Shown here piece after piece: positions 49,520 through 57,652 of a stretch of DNA of 64,000 nucleotides. Source of the stretch: Herpetosiphon sp042688385 (GTDB lineage: Bacteria > Chloroflexota > Chloroflexia > Chloroflexales > Herpetosiphonaceae). The notes beneath the pieces are model-generated. The model saw nothing but the letters and a program-made list of their open reading frames with translations. It made no database searches and was not told the origin of the DNA. Made by a program: the position numbers and the translations under genes. Position 1 is the stretch's first letter. Every line of letters starts with the position of its first letter. The stretch covers positions 744,001 to 808,000 of the forward strand of contig NZ_JBHUPY010000001.1 in assembly GCF_042688385.1 (NCBI RefSeq). The letters are read 5' to 3'.

Positions 49520-50404
49520 TTAGGGTTGATATAAGGCTTTAACCCGATAGACTGGGGTTTTATCGCCGAGTTTAGCAGCCCAAACCACATTAATCAGATA
49601 GGTTGTGTTGGCGGCAATCGGAACATTGCTCAACAACTCGGACGTTTGGCCAGGATTGCCCGATTGCTGATAGACTTGGAACTGGTTGTTGCCATCGCGA
49701 TAATATAAATAGAGATTAAAATCGTGTTGATCAGGCGTGATGTTATCAAGTTGGATGGTTACTTTGCCGCCAACTGCGACTTTGAATTGGTAATAATCGA
49801 AGTTACTTGGCACTTCATTAATAAAGTCGCTTTCGCACCAACCACCAGACAAGGCAATCACCCCGGCTGTTGTTGAGGCATTATTAGCAGGCTCCCCAAC
49901 ATGAATACATGATTGAAGGTCGCCGACAACTGGCGCAAACAGTCGGGCGCGCGAGATGCCGATTGTGGTGCGAGCACCACCAATCACACTGACATTGGCG
50001 GTTTCTGAACGCAGTTCAACTTGAAATTGCTCGTATGGTTCAGCAACAGCGTTCGCCAAAATCCCAATGTTGATCAACGCATAGCGGCGTAAACCAGTAA
50101 TGGTTAATGCATTGCCAGTGCCAGCAGTTGGCGAGTAATCGCTGCCCGCGACCGCCGTCCCATTGAAGGTCTGATAGCGTAAGTTGAGGCTAATACTCTC
50201 ACTCTCAGTTGCACCATACACCATTACTTTGAGCCAAACACTCATTCCTTCAGTTGTCTGAACCGCAGTCCGTTCCCACGCTACTGCGATGGCTTGAGGG
50301 CTAGCTTCTTCGTTTGCTGGGCTAGCTTCCTCGGCATGAGCAACCGGCAAGGCCATCAGACTAAAGATTATGAGCAGGAACAATGACCAACGTTTGTTGT
50401 GCAT
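49520..50404 (-). CDS. secreted Calx-beta/PPC-type protein, paralogue A
   Basis: The 294-residue precursor has a signal peptide (KRWSLFLLIIFSLMALPVAHA). Residues ~40-165 form a Calx-beta-like domain (VAWERTAVQTTEGMSVWLKVMV, DYSPTAGTG, EPYEQFQVELRSETANVSVIG). The second half is a PPC-type (bacterial pre-peptidase C-terminal) sandwich: CIHVGEPANNASTTAG, GGWCESDF, FDYYQFKVAVGGKVTIQLDNITPDQHDFNLYLYYRDGN, NTTYLINVVWAAKLGDKTPVYRV. Two Cys (SCIHVGEP and GGWC) are conserved in all paralogues and could form a disulfide. No catalytic residues are seen. This is the fourth and last of the tandem family in transcription order. Confidence 0.8.
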   Translation of the reverse strand: MHNKRWSLFLLIIFSLMALPVAHAEEASPANEEASPQAIAVAWERTAVQTTEGMSVWLKVMVYGATESESISLNLRYQTFNGTAVAGSDYSPTAGTGNALTITGLRRYALINIGILANAVAEPYEQFQVELRSETANVSVIGGARTTIGISRARLFAPVVGDLQSCIHVGEPANNASTTAGVIALSGGWCESDFINEVPSNFDYYQFKVAVGGKVTIQLDNITPDQHDFNLYLYYRDGNNQFQVYQQSGNPGQTSELLSNVPIAANTTYLINVVWAAKLGDKTPVYRVKALYQP

Positions 50405-50456
50405 AACCTAAGAATCCTTGTTGCTAGAATCGGCGGGCAATCGCTGGTTATGAGGC

Positions 50457-50485
50457 TGGCTCAGCCCTTGAGTAAAAGGCTGAGC
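50457..50485 (-). terminator. 9-bp hairpin after paralogue B
   Basis: GGCTCAGCC (50457-50465) pairs perfectly with GGCTGAGCC (50477-50485). There is no T tract on the minus strand. Confidence 0.45.
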
Positions 50486-50501
50486 CATGAGCTTGAATTT
50501 A

Positions 50502-51389
50502 TTAACGAGAAAGGTTTACGCGGTAGGTTGGAACTTTATCACCACTCTTGCTTACCCAGTGTACCCCAATCAGATAGTTGGTATAACCAGCAATTGGCGC
50601 TTCAATATATTCTGCTTGTTGATTGCCATTAATTGATTGACGATAATTCTGATAATTGCCATTACCATCACGGTAAAAGAGATACAGATCAAGATCATGT
50701 TGATCGGGGGTAGTGTTTTCGAGCCGAATCTTGATCGTCCCATTGGTCATTGGTACAAAGCTATAATAATCGAAGGCTTGGACTGCTTCCCCACGAAAGT
50801 CGTTGCTACACCAGCCACCACTATCGACAATGGTTCCAGCGGTGAGTGGCGAGTTATTGCTAGGCTCGCTAAAATTGGTACACGATTGAATGGTGCCGAC
50901 GGCTGGTTGGTGAATTCGGCCAGGCTCAATTCGTACGGTGGCGCGGGCTGGGCCTGTAATAGCTGTATTTGATGAATCAGAACGCAGTTCCACTTCAAAT
51001 GTTTCGTAAGGCTCCAAGTAATATGGGCTATTATTAATAATCCCAATTCTCACATCTGCATAGCGTTGTGAACCAGTAATTGAGCCTCTATTACCTGGCC
51101 ATGGTGTTGGATAATAATCATCGTTGGGTGTTGCTTGTTGTCTAAATGTTTGATAAATAAACTTAAGGTTGACGTTTTCGCCAGCCCCAGCCCCAACAAC
51201 TTTAATTCTTAACCAAACCTCGCCACTTTTCTCACCTGTAGAAACTGTCAACGTGTCCCAAGCAAGGGTTGCTGCGTTTGGAGTCTCAGGGACTTCTGGG
51301 GCAGCCGGGATATCAGGATTGGCATGGCTTGCTGTGGGCAAAATCCCATGAATTAGTAACAGCAGAATGAGGATTCTGGCAAATTTCAT
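50502..51389 (-). CDS. secreted Calx-beta/PPC-type protein, paralogue B
   Basis: The 295-residue protein shares the layout of its neighbours: signal peptide MKFARILILLLLIHGILPTASHA, a Pro/Glu spacer, a Calx-beta-like half (LAWDTLTVSTGEKSGEVWLRI, QATPNDDYYPTPWPGN, LEPYETFEVELRSDSS) and a PPC half (SCTNFSEPSNNSPLTAG, GGWCSNDF, NGTIKIRLENTTPDQHDLDLYLFYRDGN, YLIGVHWVSKSGDKVPTYRVNL). It is closest to paralogue C by eye (PNDDY, GPARATV). GGAG stands ten bases before the ATG. Confidence 0.8.
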   Translation of the reverse strand: MKFARILILLLLIHGILPTASHANPDIPAAPEVPETPNAATLAWDTLTVSTGEKSGEVWLRIKVVGAGAGENVNLKFIYQTFRQQATPNDDYYPTPWPGNRGSITGSQRYADVRIGIINNSPYYLEPYETFEVELRSDSSNTAITGPARATVRIEPGRIHQPAVGTIQSCTNFSEPSNNSPLTAGTIVDSGGWCSNDFRGEAVQAFDYYSFVPMTNGTIKIRLENTTPDQHDLDLYLFYRDGNGNYQNYRQSINGNQQAEYIEAPIAGYTNYLIGVHWVSKSGDKVPTYRVNLSR

Positions 51390-51419
51390 AATTGCGACAC
51401 TCCTACTTATAGACTAATG

Positions 51420-51433
51420 ACGATTCGAATCGT
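51420..51433. other. 14-bp perfect palindrome between paralogues B and C
   Basis: ACGATTCGAATCGT is its own reverse complement and contains two overlapping GANTC sites (GATTC and GAATC). It lies between the stop of paralogue C and the start of paralogue B. Confidence 0.6.
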
Positions 51434-51470
51434 AGGTATTATAGAGTGAATCGGGCAATGAGTGGGTTAG

Positions 51471-52328
51471 CTATGGAAAATTGGCTTTTAGCTGATAGCT
51501 TGGCACTTTTGAGCCACTTGAACTCTCCCAATAGACAGAAATCAAGTAGCTCGTATTGGCTGCGATCGGTGCAGTAATCAATTCTGCTTGCTGGCCGGAG
51601 TTAGTTGATTGCTGATAAAATGCATATTGCCCATTGCCAGCAAGATAGTATAAATATAATTGCAGATCATGCTGATCGGGAGTTGTATTTTCAAGTTGGA
51701 TCGTAATTGTGCCATTGCTACTTGGCTTTAGTCGATAATAATCAACGGCAAGCAGTTGTTCATTTCTGAAATTACTGTTACACCAACCGCCATTAGGCGC
51801 AATGACCCCAGCACTTGCAGCTGCGTTATTCGCTGGTTCGCCTACGTGGATGCATGATTCTAAATGGCCAACAACTGGAATCATCAACCGTGAAGGGTTA
51901 ATAGTTACCGTTGCTCGTGCTGGCCCAGAAATCACCGTGGCTGCGCTATCAGAACGGAGCACAACTTGAAAGGTTTCGATTGGTTCAGGATAGATATTCT
52001 TGAGAATATCGATTTTGATATAGGCAACGCGCTGCAGGCCGGTAATCGCACCTTTGGTACCATCAGGCCAATTGGTTGGCACATAATCATCGTTGGGAGT
52101 TGCCATTTGACTAACTGTTTGGTAGATGAACTTAAGATTAACTTCTTCGCTAGGCGCAGCGCCAACAACATTAATTCGTAGCCAAACATCGACCCCTTCA
52201 GCAGTTGCGACAGATACTTTATCCCAGGCTAAAGTGACTGCTTGGGGAGTTTTAAGCTCAGCATAGCTAGCATTTGGAAAACAATAGAGTAGGAAGAGAA
52301 AAAGAGCAGATTTTGAAAGTATGTGCAT
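51471..52328 (-). CDS. secreted Calx-beta/PPC-type protein, paralogue C
   Basis: This is a 285-residue precursor from ATG 52328 (signal MHILSKSALFLFLLYCFPNASYA). An in-frame ATG 12 codons earlier has an SD, but it would place a charged EEES segment before the signal. The Calx-beta half shows LAWDKVSVATAEGVDVWLRI, PNDDYVPTNWPDGTKG and EPIETFQVVLRSDSA. The PPC half shows SCIHVGEPANNAAASAG, GGWCNSNF, NGTITIQLENTTPDQHDLQLYLYYLAGN and YLISVYWESSSGSKVPSYQL. Spacing to the next family member is about 80 bases with a short palindrome. Confidence 0.8.
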   Translation of the reverse strand: MHILSKSALFLFLLYCFPNASYAELKTPQAVTLAWDKVSVATAEGVDVWLRINVVGAAPSEEVNLKFIYQTVSQMATPNDDYVPTNWPDGTKGAITGLQRVAYIKIDILKNIYPEPIETFQVVLRSDSAATVISGPARATVTINPSRLMIPVVGHLESCIHVGEPANNAAASAGVIAPNGGWCNSNFRNEQLLAVDYYRLKPSSNGTITIQLENTTPDQHDLQLYLYYLAGNGQYAFYQQSTNSGQQAELITAPIAANTSYLISVYWESSSGSKVPSYQLKANFP

Positions 52329-52385
52329 CGCTGATTCTTCCTCACGCTTGATTAATCTCATCATTGTCCTAAAAGCGTGGAATAG

Positions 52386-52416
52386 CAGGAGCCTGTAGCG
52401 TTTGTACAGGCTCCTG
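52386..52416 (-). terminator. 12-bp hairpin after paralogue D
   Basis: CAGGAGCCTGTA (52386-52397) pairs perfectly with TACAGGCTCCTG (52405-52416) over a 7-base loop. A short TTTTA run follows about ten bases later on the minus strand. Confidence 0.55.
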
Positions 52417-52429
52417 TTTTGGTTACTCT

Positions 52430-53395
52430 TTATTGAAAGCTGGCGCTTAATTCATAGACTGGAACTTTGCTGCCGCTTGAAGAAGTCCAATAAACTGATA
52501 CAAGATAGAGGCCATTGTTATTGCTGGTATTGGCGACAATTTCACTATTAATCACATCATCATCCTGTTCGCCATTAAGCGAGTTCGCCACTTCTTCATA
52601 GCGGTTGATGCTCGGGTTAAATTTGTAGAGATATAAATCCAGATCATGTTGATCGGGGGTTATATTTTTTAGGCGGATGTTAATATTCCCGCCAACTGCT
52701 TGACTAATTCGATAGTAATCGGCCCGTGTTGGGACTTCTCCATTGAAATCACCGTAACATGGCCCGCCGGAGACTGCTAAGAACCCGCTGGTTGTTGCGG
52801 TATTATTGTTTGGCTCACCAACATCTTGGCAGCTTTGGAAGTTTGCAAAGGCAGGATAGAATTTTGCATCTCTGACAATGTTAATTGTTGCGCGATTGCC
52901 CCGGGATTCAATGGTGCCATTCGAGACGGTTATATCAACAAAGAAGACTTCGTTGGGTTCGTTGATCGTATCGCTAACCGTGCGTAATTGAATATACAGC
53001 ACTTGTGATGTGCCACTGATATAGCCAGTAATTTGGTTATCGCGTGACTGATTGGTTTGCGGGAGGGTGATTTCGCGATCAAAATCGGTATCGATATCAG
53101 CCCCATTTGCGGCATTGGTTGTGTATAGCTCAATATCAATGCGAATTCCGCCAGTGGTATTAATTGGTGTATCAGTGCGCAGCGCGAGCCATGCCTCCTC
53201 ACCTTCAACCACATTAACATTAATCGAATCCCACTTAACAACTGGCAAGGCATCAGCGGCGGTTGGTTGTTCAACCACAAGTGGCGCTTGATTAACATCA
53301 GGACTCAATTTTGCTCTATGTTGCGCTAAACTCGCACTCGGTAAACTACTTATCAATGCGAGTAAGCTTATGATTAATCCACGTTTGAAACTCAT
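52430..53395 (-). CDS. secreted Calx-beta/PPC-type protein, paralogue D (longest member)
   Basis: The 321-residue precursor has a signal peptide (MSFKRGLIISLLALISSLPSASLAQ). Its Calx-beta half keeps the pattern but is longer (VKWDSINVNVVEGEEAWLALRTD, DTDFDREITLPQTNQSRD, NEPNEVFFVDITVSNGTIESRG). The PPC half has SCQDVGEPNNNTATTSG, GGPCYGDF in place of GGWC-x-x-DF, NINIRLKNITPDQHDLDLYLYKFN and YLVSVYWTSSSGSKVPVYEL. The invariant TPDQHD-x-x-LYL motif places all four in one family. It is the first of the four in transcription order, 61 bases after the phosphatase gene. Confidence 0.8.
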   Translation of the reverse strand: MSFKRGLIISLLALISSLPSASLAQHRAKLSPDVNQAPLVVEQPTAADALPVVKWDSINVNVVEGEEAWLALRTDTPINTTGGIRIDIELYTTNAANGADIDTDFDREITLPQTNQSRDNQITGYISGTSQVLYIQLRTVSDTINEPNEVFFVDITVSNGTIESRGNRATINIVRDAKFYPAFANFQSCQDVGEPNNNTATTSGFLAVSGGPCYGDFNGEVPTRADYYRISQAVGGNINIRLKNITPDQHDLDLYLYKFNPSINRYEEVANSLNGEQDDDVINSEIVANTSNNNGLYLVSVYWTSSSGSKVPVYELSASFQ

Positions 53396-53456
53396 TCAAT
53401 AAACTCCTTAGCTGAAAACCTATCAAAGCTTTTTTAGCAATTGTAGTATGGCTAGA

Positions 53457-55028
53457 TTATGGAGCTGTTACTGGCGGCTTAACCGTTGGCTTCGGTGTTG
53501 CTTCAACAGTTGGTGGTGGGACTGCTGTTGGCTCAGGCCGCGGTGTATTTGTTGGTGGTGCTTCCACCGGTTTTGGACAGCCATTGCGCGATGGATCGCC
53601 TGGCTCATTGGGACAAGCATCAACATCGTCAGGAATCGTATCGCCATCGCTATCGACAACAGCTGGTGGCGCAGTTGGCTCAACTGGTGCGGGACAGCCA
53701 TTATTTGGCCCAGCCACATCGGGACAAGCATCAATCTCATCAGGAACGCCATCACCATCGCGATCGCTTGGAGCTGGTGGATTGGTTGGCTGCACCACTG
53801 GTGGGTTGGTTGGTTGGACGACCACAGGCGGATTGGTTGGTTGGACGACCACAGGCGGATTGGTTGGCTGCACTACTGGTCGGTTGGTTGCCTCTGGGCG
53901 TACAGTTGGGTTGATGCCTGGAGCAGTGGTGGCTTGGGGGCCAAGCGTATCAGTTGGAACGGGATTTTCGGTTGCTTGCTGAATCAAGATTGCTTCAGCA
54001 GTTGCGGTTTCCGCAGGCAAGGTAACGGTGGCAAATGAACCGTCATCCAGCTTAATCACTGGGCGAGTGGGAATGACAACCGCATTGCGGCCACTGCCAT
54101 TGGGGTTAACCTCGTCGCCGCCCATAAACACAATCCCGCCGAGGAGTGCTGCAACCAACAAGACAACCCCCAGAATCCCGCCTAAGGCTCCCCATTGAAT
54201 TGGGGCTGGCCCATTGCGCACAACCACGTTGGTAATGTTATCGTGGCCGCCGCGCTCATTGGCAAGGCTAATTAACTCAGTTGTGGCATTTTGGGGGGCA
54301 TTTTGGGTGGCAATTTTGCCAATTTCCTCTGCTTGGACTCCATCGGAAAGCCCGTCCGAACACAGCACAATCACATCATCTTTGCCCAAAACCAGCTCAT
54401 CGCTGAAGTGAGGCGTTACCTCAGGATCGCCCATGGATTGCCAGAGGCTTTTGTTCATGGCGTTGACGTGATCTTTGGTTTGAACGGCACGATCGTATTC
54501 GGTATTATTGGCGCGGAACAAATAGCCTTTACTATCGCCAACATTCGAGAAGATGATCTTGCGCAGGCTGCCTTCATCCCACACCAAGGCCAGCACTAAA
54601 GTTGAGGCACGGTTGGTATTGCCAGCCTCTTTATAGACCATTTTGGTTGCATATTGAATCGAAGCATTCAGCTGTTCTTGTTTGTTTTTATAGCTTTTGG
54701 GGTCGCTATTGTAGAAAAACTTGGTTGTATATTCAACCACAGCGCGACTAGCTAACTCGCCATCATCGTTGCCGCCGACTCCATCGGCCACGACATAGAG
54801 TCGTCCATGGCTGGCCAGCAACTTGTGATCGATTTTAACACTAAAACCGGTTGCGCCGCCGCCGCGGATTTTGGCGAAAAGTTCAGTTACCCCATTGACC
54901 AATTTGGTGCCAACACTGCGTTCATCGGCATGTCGCCATGCCAAATTATCTTCGTTGTTGTTGCGTTGTCGCCCAACATCGCTTTGACCATAGACCACGA
55001 GATTGGGCAGATTAGCTGCTTGACTCAT
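53457..55028 (-). CDS. transmembrane PP2C-type Ser/Thr phosphatase with thrombospondin type-3 repeat ectodomain
   Basis: The 523-residue protein has a cytoplasmic PP2C domain (residues ~8-270): SDVGRQRNNNEDNL, VVADGVGGNDDGELAS (metal Asp-Gly pair), FSNVGDSKGYLFR, VLCSDGLSDGV and GGHDNITNVVV. All main metal ligands are present, so it should be active. One membrane helix (ALGGILGVVLLVAALLGGIVFM) follows. Outside are Pro/Thr repeats of VVQPTNPP and two TSP3 units, DRDGDGVPDEIDACPDVAGP and DSDGDTIPDDVDACPNEPGD, nearly matching those of kinase 2. ATG 55028 has AAGGAG seven bases upstream. It should reverse the action of the locus kinases. Confidence 0.93.
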   Translation of the reverse strand: MSQAANLPNLVVYGQSDVGRQRNNNEDNLAWRHADERSVGTKLVNGVTELFAKIRGGGATGFSVKIDHKLLASHGRLYVVADGVGGNDDGELASRAVVEYTTKFFYNSDPKSYKNKQEQLNASIQYATKMVYKEAGNTNRASTLVLALVWDEGSLRKIIFSNVGDSKGYLFRANNTEYDRAVQTKDHVNAMNKSLWQSMGDPEVTPHFSDELVLGKDDVIVLCSDGLSDGVQAEEIGKIATQNAPQNATTELISLANERGGHDNITNVVVRNGPAPIQWGALGGILGVVLLVAALLGGIVFMGGDEVNPNGSGRNAVVIPTRPVIKLDDGSFATVTLPAETATAEAILIQQATENPVPTDTLGPQATTAPGINPTVRPEATNRPVVQPTNPPVVVQPTNPPVVVQPTNPPVVQPTNPPAPSDRDGDGVPDEIDACPDVAGPNNGCPAPVEPTAPPAVVDSDGDTIPDDVDACPNEPGDPSRNGCPKPVEAPPTNTPRPEPTAVPPPTVEATPKPTVKPPVTAP

Positions 55029-55047
55029 TGCAAAGCTCCTTGGTGGC

Positions 55048-56439
55048 CTATTGTAAGACGGTTTCTGGTAACCATCCTGTTTCTCCATCGCTGATACGTT
55101 GTACATTAAACCATTTGCGTCGATCACCGCTGATAGTGCTAGGAGTTTCATTTATCACACGAAACTTCTGGCCTGTCAGGGCTTGGCCGCTTTGCAGGGC
55201 ATTTGCACTCCCATCGCCTGGTTGTGCCCGTAAAATATAGGCTTGGGTTAGCGTCACTTCCCGACTACTGGCTGCCGTCGGCTCAACAATTGGTGGCAAG
55301 GTTGAGGTTGGAATGACCTCAATCGTGACCGTTGGAAAACCGCCATTAGCTGGAGTTGCTGCTTCTGGGAGAGTCAAGGTTGGTGGAAGTGCTGCCTGAT
55401 CGGGCGTTGCTTTGCCTGATGGAACAGGCGTGTCATCGCCACCAAAGAATAAAAAGAGCACTGCAATTAAAACCAGAGCACTAATCGCCCCAATACTAAT
55501 CATCGTCGAGCGGCGGGAGTTGCTCATTGGCATACTTGGGGCGGCAAACGCAGCGCCATCGTTGCGCAAGGCTTCGTGCATGGCCATGCTGAAGGCAGCG
55601 CAGGAGCTATAGCGATCGGCTGGCTCAAACGCTGTCGCTTTTAAGAACACCTCGATTGCGGTTGGATGTTTGGCCAAGTTTTTGCGCATGCGCTCGCTCT
55701 GGGCCACTAGTTGTTGGCGATAGCCGGTATTCCACGTTGCCAAGGCTGCTTGATAAATTTGCGGGTCATCCGACTCTAAGCCTTTGATTTTTGGCGGCTT
55801 GATGGTTGGAATCGTATCACCCGTCAGGAAGTAGTAGACCACCAAAGCCAAGGCATATTGGTCGGTGGCTGGCACTTCGTGCCCAGTATATTGCTCAGGA
55901 GCCATATACGGCGGCGTGCCAAAACCACGTTCATCAACCAAGGCAAAGCGCTCGTGCGAAGCCACGCTAAGGTCAATCAGAATCGCATCGTGCGAGGCTT
56001 TATCGACCAAAATATTATCGGGCTTTACATCACGGTGAATAACTGGGCTATCTGGGTGGGCAATATGCAAATAATCCAAGGCGCTGCCAATTTGCTCGGC
56101 AATTTGCAGCGCGATGGTTTCGCTTTTTTGCTTGGATAATTCTTTGTTGCTATAGGCATAGACAAACGTCGTGGCCAGCGTATATGGCTCGTCACGCACG
56201 TTACTATGCACAAAGCCGATCACATGGGGGTGCTCGGCTTTTTTCAGCAAGCGTTCCTCATTCATAAAATACTGACGAACCTGAGGCAGTTTATTCGTCA
56301 GAAATTTAAGCGCCACTTCTTCACGATGGCCATCATCGTGGTTGATGATCGCGTGGTAGACTGGGCCAGAAAGCCCTTCGGCCAAACGATCATCAACAAT
56401 CTCATAGCGCCCATATTGTTGACCTGCAACAAGATGCAT
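55048..56439 (-). CDS. transmembrane Ser/Thr protein kinase 3 with C-terminal SH3-like domain and DLS instead of DFG
   Basis: The 463-residue protein has a kinase domain (residues ~10-280) with a loose glycine loop (DDRLAEGLSGPVYHA), ATP Lys in VALKFL, HRDVKPDN, and LIDLSVAS where kinases normally have DFG. The Mg-binding Asp is kept. GTPPYMAPEQYTG and the subdomain IX Asp (TDQYALALVVYYFL) are normal. A membrane helix (TMISIGAISALVLIAVLFLFF) near residue 315 leads to a Thr/Pro stalk and an external SH3b-like end (YILRAQPGDGSANALQSGQALTGQ, GDRRKWFNVQRISDGETGWLPETVL). It starts with GGAGG and lies 18 bases after the VWA gene. Confidence 0.9.
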   Translation of the reverse strand: MHLVAGQQYGRYEIVDDRLAEGLSGPVYHAIINHDDGHREEVALKFLTNKLPQVRQYFMNEERLLKKAEHPHVIGFVHSNVRDEPYTLATTFVYAYSNKELSKQKSETIALQIAEQIGSALDYLHIAHPDSPVIHRDVKPDNILVDKASHDAILIDLSVASHERFALVDERGFGTPPYMAPEQYTGHEVPATDQYALALVVYYFLTGDTIPTIKPPKIKGLESDDPQIYQAALATWNTGYRQQLVAQSERMRKNLAKHPTAIEVFLKATAFEPADRYSSCAAFSMAMHEALRNDGAAFAAPSMPMSNSRRSTMISIGAISALVLIAVLFLFFGGDDTPVPSGKATPDQAALPPTLTLPEAATPANGGFPTVTIEVIPTSTLPPIVEPTAASSREVTLTQAYILRAQPGDGSANALQSGQALTGQKFRVINETPSTISGDRRKWFNVQRISDGETGWLPETVLQ

Positions 56440-56457
56440 TGGCGATCCTCCGATAGC

Positions 56458-57648
56458 CTACTTACCAGCCCCTGGCTCAATCCGAGTTGGGCGACGGCGG
56501 GTGGCGGTTGCTAAAGCAGTGGTAACTGCTGCCAAAATAATTGCGGCGGGAATGCCACGCAGCATGTAATCTTTTTGAATTTGACTCAGTGGGATAAACT
56601 CCGATGTGGTTGTCAATACGTCAGTTGGAATCGGCAAGGTCGAGCTTTCCCAGGTTTGGCCAGCAATCGTAACCTTAACTTGGAAGGTATGTTGTTTGTC
56701 GTCACGGGGAGCGGTATGGACAAATGCCACATCATACCCTGTGCGGTTAACTGGCTTAACCAAGGCTTTGTAGGCTTGTTCCATATTCGTAGGCCGCACA
56801 TCAGCCCCCCCAGCAACATAGCGTCCGTTGGTGCTGCTGGCCAAATTTGGCAATTGATTGGTTGCTTTATCCAAGTTTTCTGGCTTGCCAATGCCTACTG
56901 CAATAATAATCGTATTATTTTTGTTGGCAATATCGACAATTTGGCTGAACAACCCAGCACTATCAGGCGTAACTGAACCATCGCCAAAAACGATTACATA
57001 GCTATCGGTGCCACGTTTTTTGGCCTCGGCAGCAGTTGCAGTTACAGCCTCTAAAACTGCGCCATACAAGTTGGTTGCGCCGTCGCGGGGTGGCTCAGTT
57101 CGCAAAACCCCAATAATTTTATTGTGATCGCGATCAAACTCAGGCGCGTTGGCTGGGCGCGTCGCTTGGCTGTTCGATGAACGCGGAATAAACAAGCCAA
57201 TCGATTCAGGGTCGTTGGGCGAAACTGCATTGCCAAGGTTAATCCAGCCTTCGGCAGCAGTGCGCACTTCGCCAATAAAGGGATCACCTAAAGCTACGCT
57301 TAAGTCAGTCACCAAGCCGATGGTTGCGCCCGAAGCCCGTAACACATTTTGGCTATCAAAGGGGATTGTATGGCTGGTTGGATGGGTCGCATCAGTGGTA
57401 ATCGCATTCATCACCATTTGCGAATCAGTCAGCAATTGACCATCTTGATAAATCGCTATATCGCCAGTTTCCAAGGGTGGCACATCTTGGCCAGTTGCCG
57501 TGTTGGTGACTCGCATTTTGAAGTTAACGACCCGATCGTCAAGCAATTGCGCATCGGTGAGTTTCACTTCATAGGCTGCTTGGGCGTAGGTCAAAACAGG
57601 CGAGAGTAGCAGCAAAGCAAGGATACAACGCAAAATCCACGTTTTCAT
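56458..57648 (-). CDS. extracytoplasmic von Willebrand A domain protein
   Basis: The 396-residue protein has a signal peptide (MKTWILRCILALLLLSPVLTYAQA), about 85 residues of Ig-like beta structure (YEVKLTDAQLLDDRVVNFKMRVTN), a VWA domain (residues ~100-300) and a C-terminal membrane helix near residue 370 (GIPAAIILAAVTTALATA) before a basic tail. The MIDAS-type first motif reads DLSVAL in place of DxSxS; DGATNLYGAV supplies the Thr and FGDGS the second Asp, so metal binding is uncertain. It would present VWA outside the cell. It lies between the FHA and kinase 3 genes with gaps of 4 and 18 bases. Confidence 0.82.
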   Translation of the reverse strand: MKTWILRCILALLLLSPVLTYAQAAYEVKLTDAQLLDDRVVNFKMRVTNTATGQDVPPLETGDIAIYQDGQLLTDSQMVMNAITTDATHPTSHTIPFDSQNVLRASGATIGLVTDLSVALGDPFIGEVRTAAEGWINLGNAVSPNDPESIGLFIPRSSNSQATRPANAPEFDRDHNKIIGVLRTEPPRDGATNLYGAVLEAVTATAAEAKKRGTDSYVIVFGDGSVTPDSAGLFSQIVDIANKNNTIIIAVGIGKPENLDKATNQLPNLASSTNGRYVAGGADVRPTNMEQAYKALVKPVNRTGYDVAFVHTAPRDDKQHTFQVKVTIAGQTWESSTLPIPTDVLTTTSEFIPLSQIQKDYMLRGIPAAIILAAVTTALATATRRRPTRIEPGAGK

Positions 57649-57652
57649 GGGG

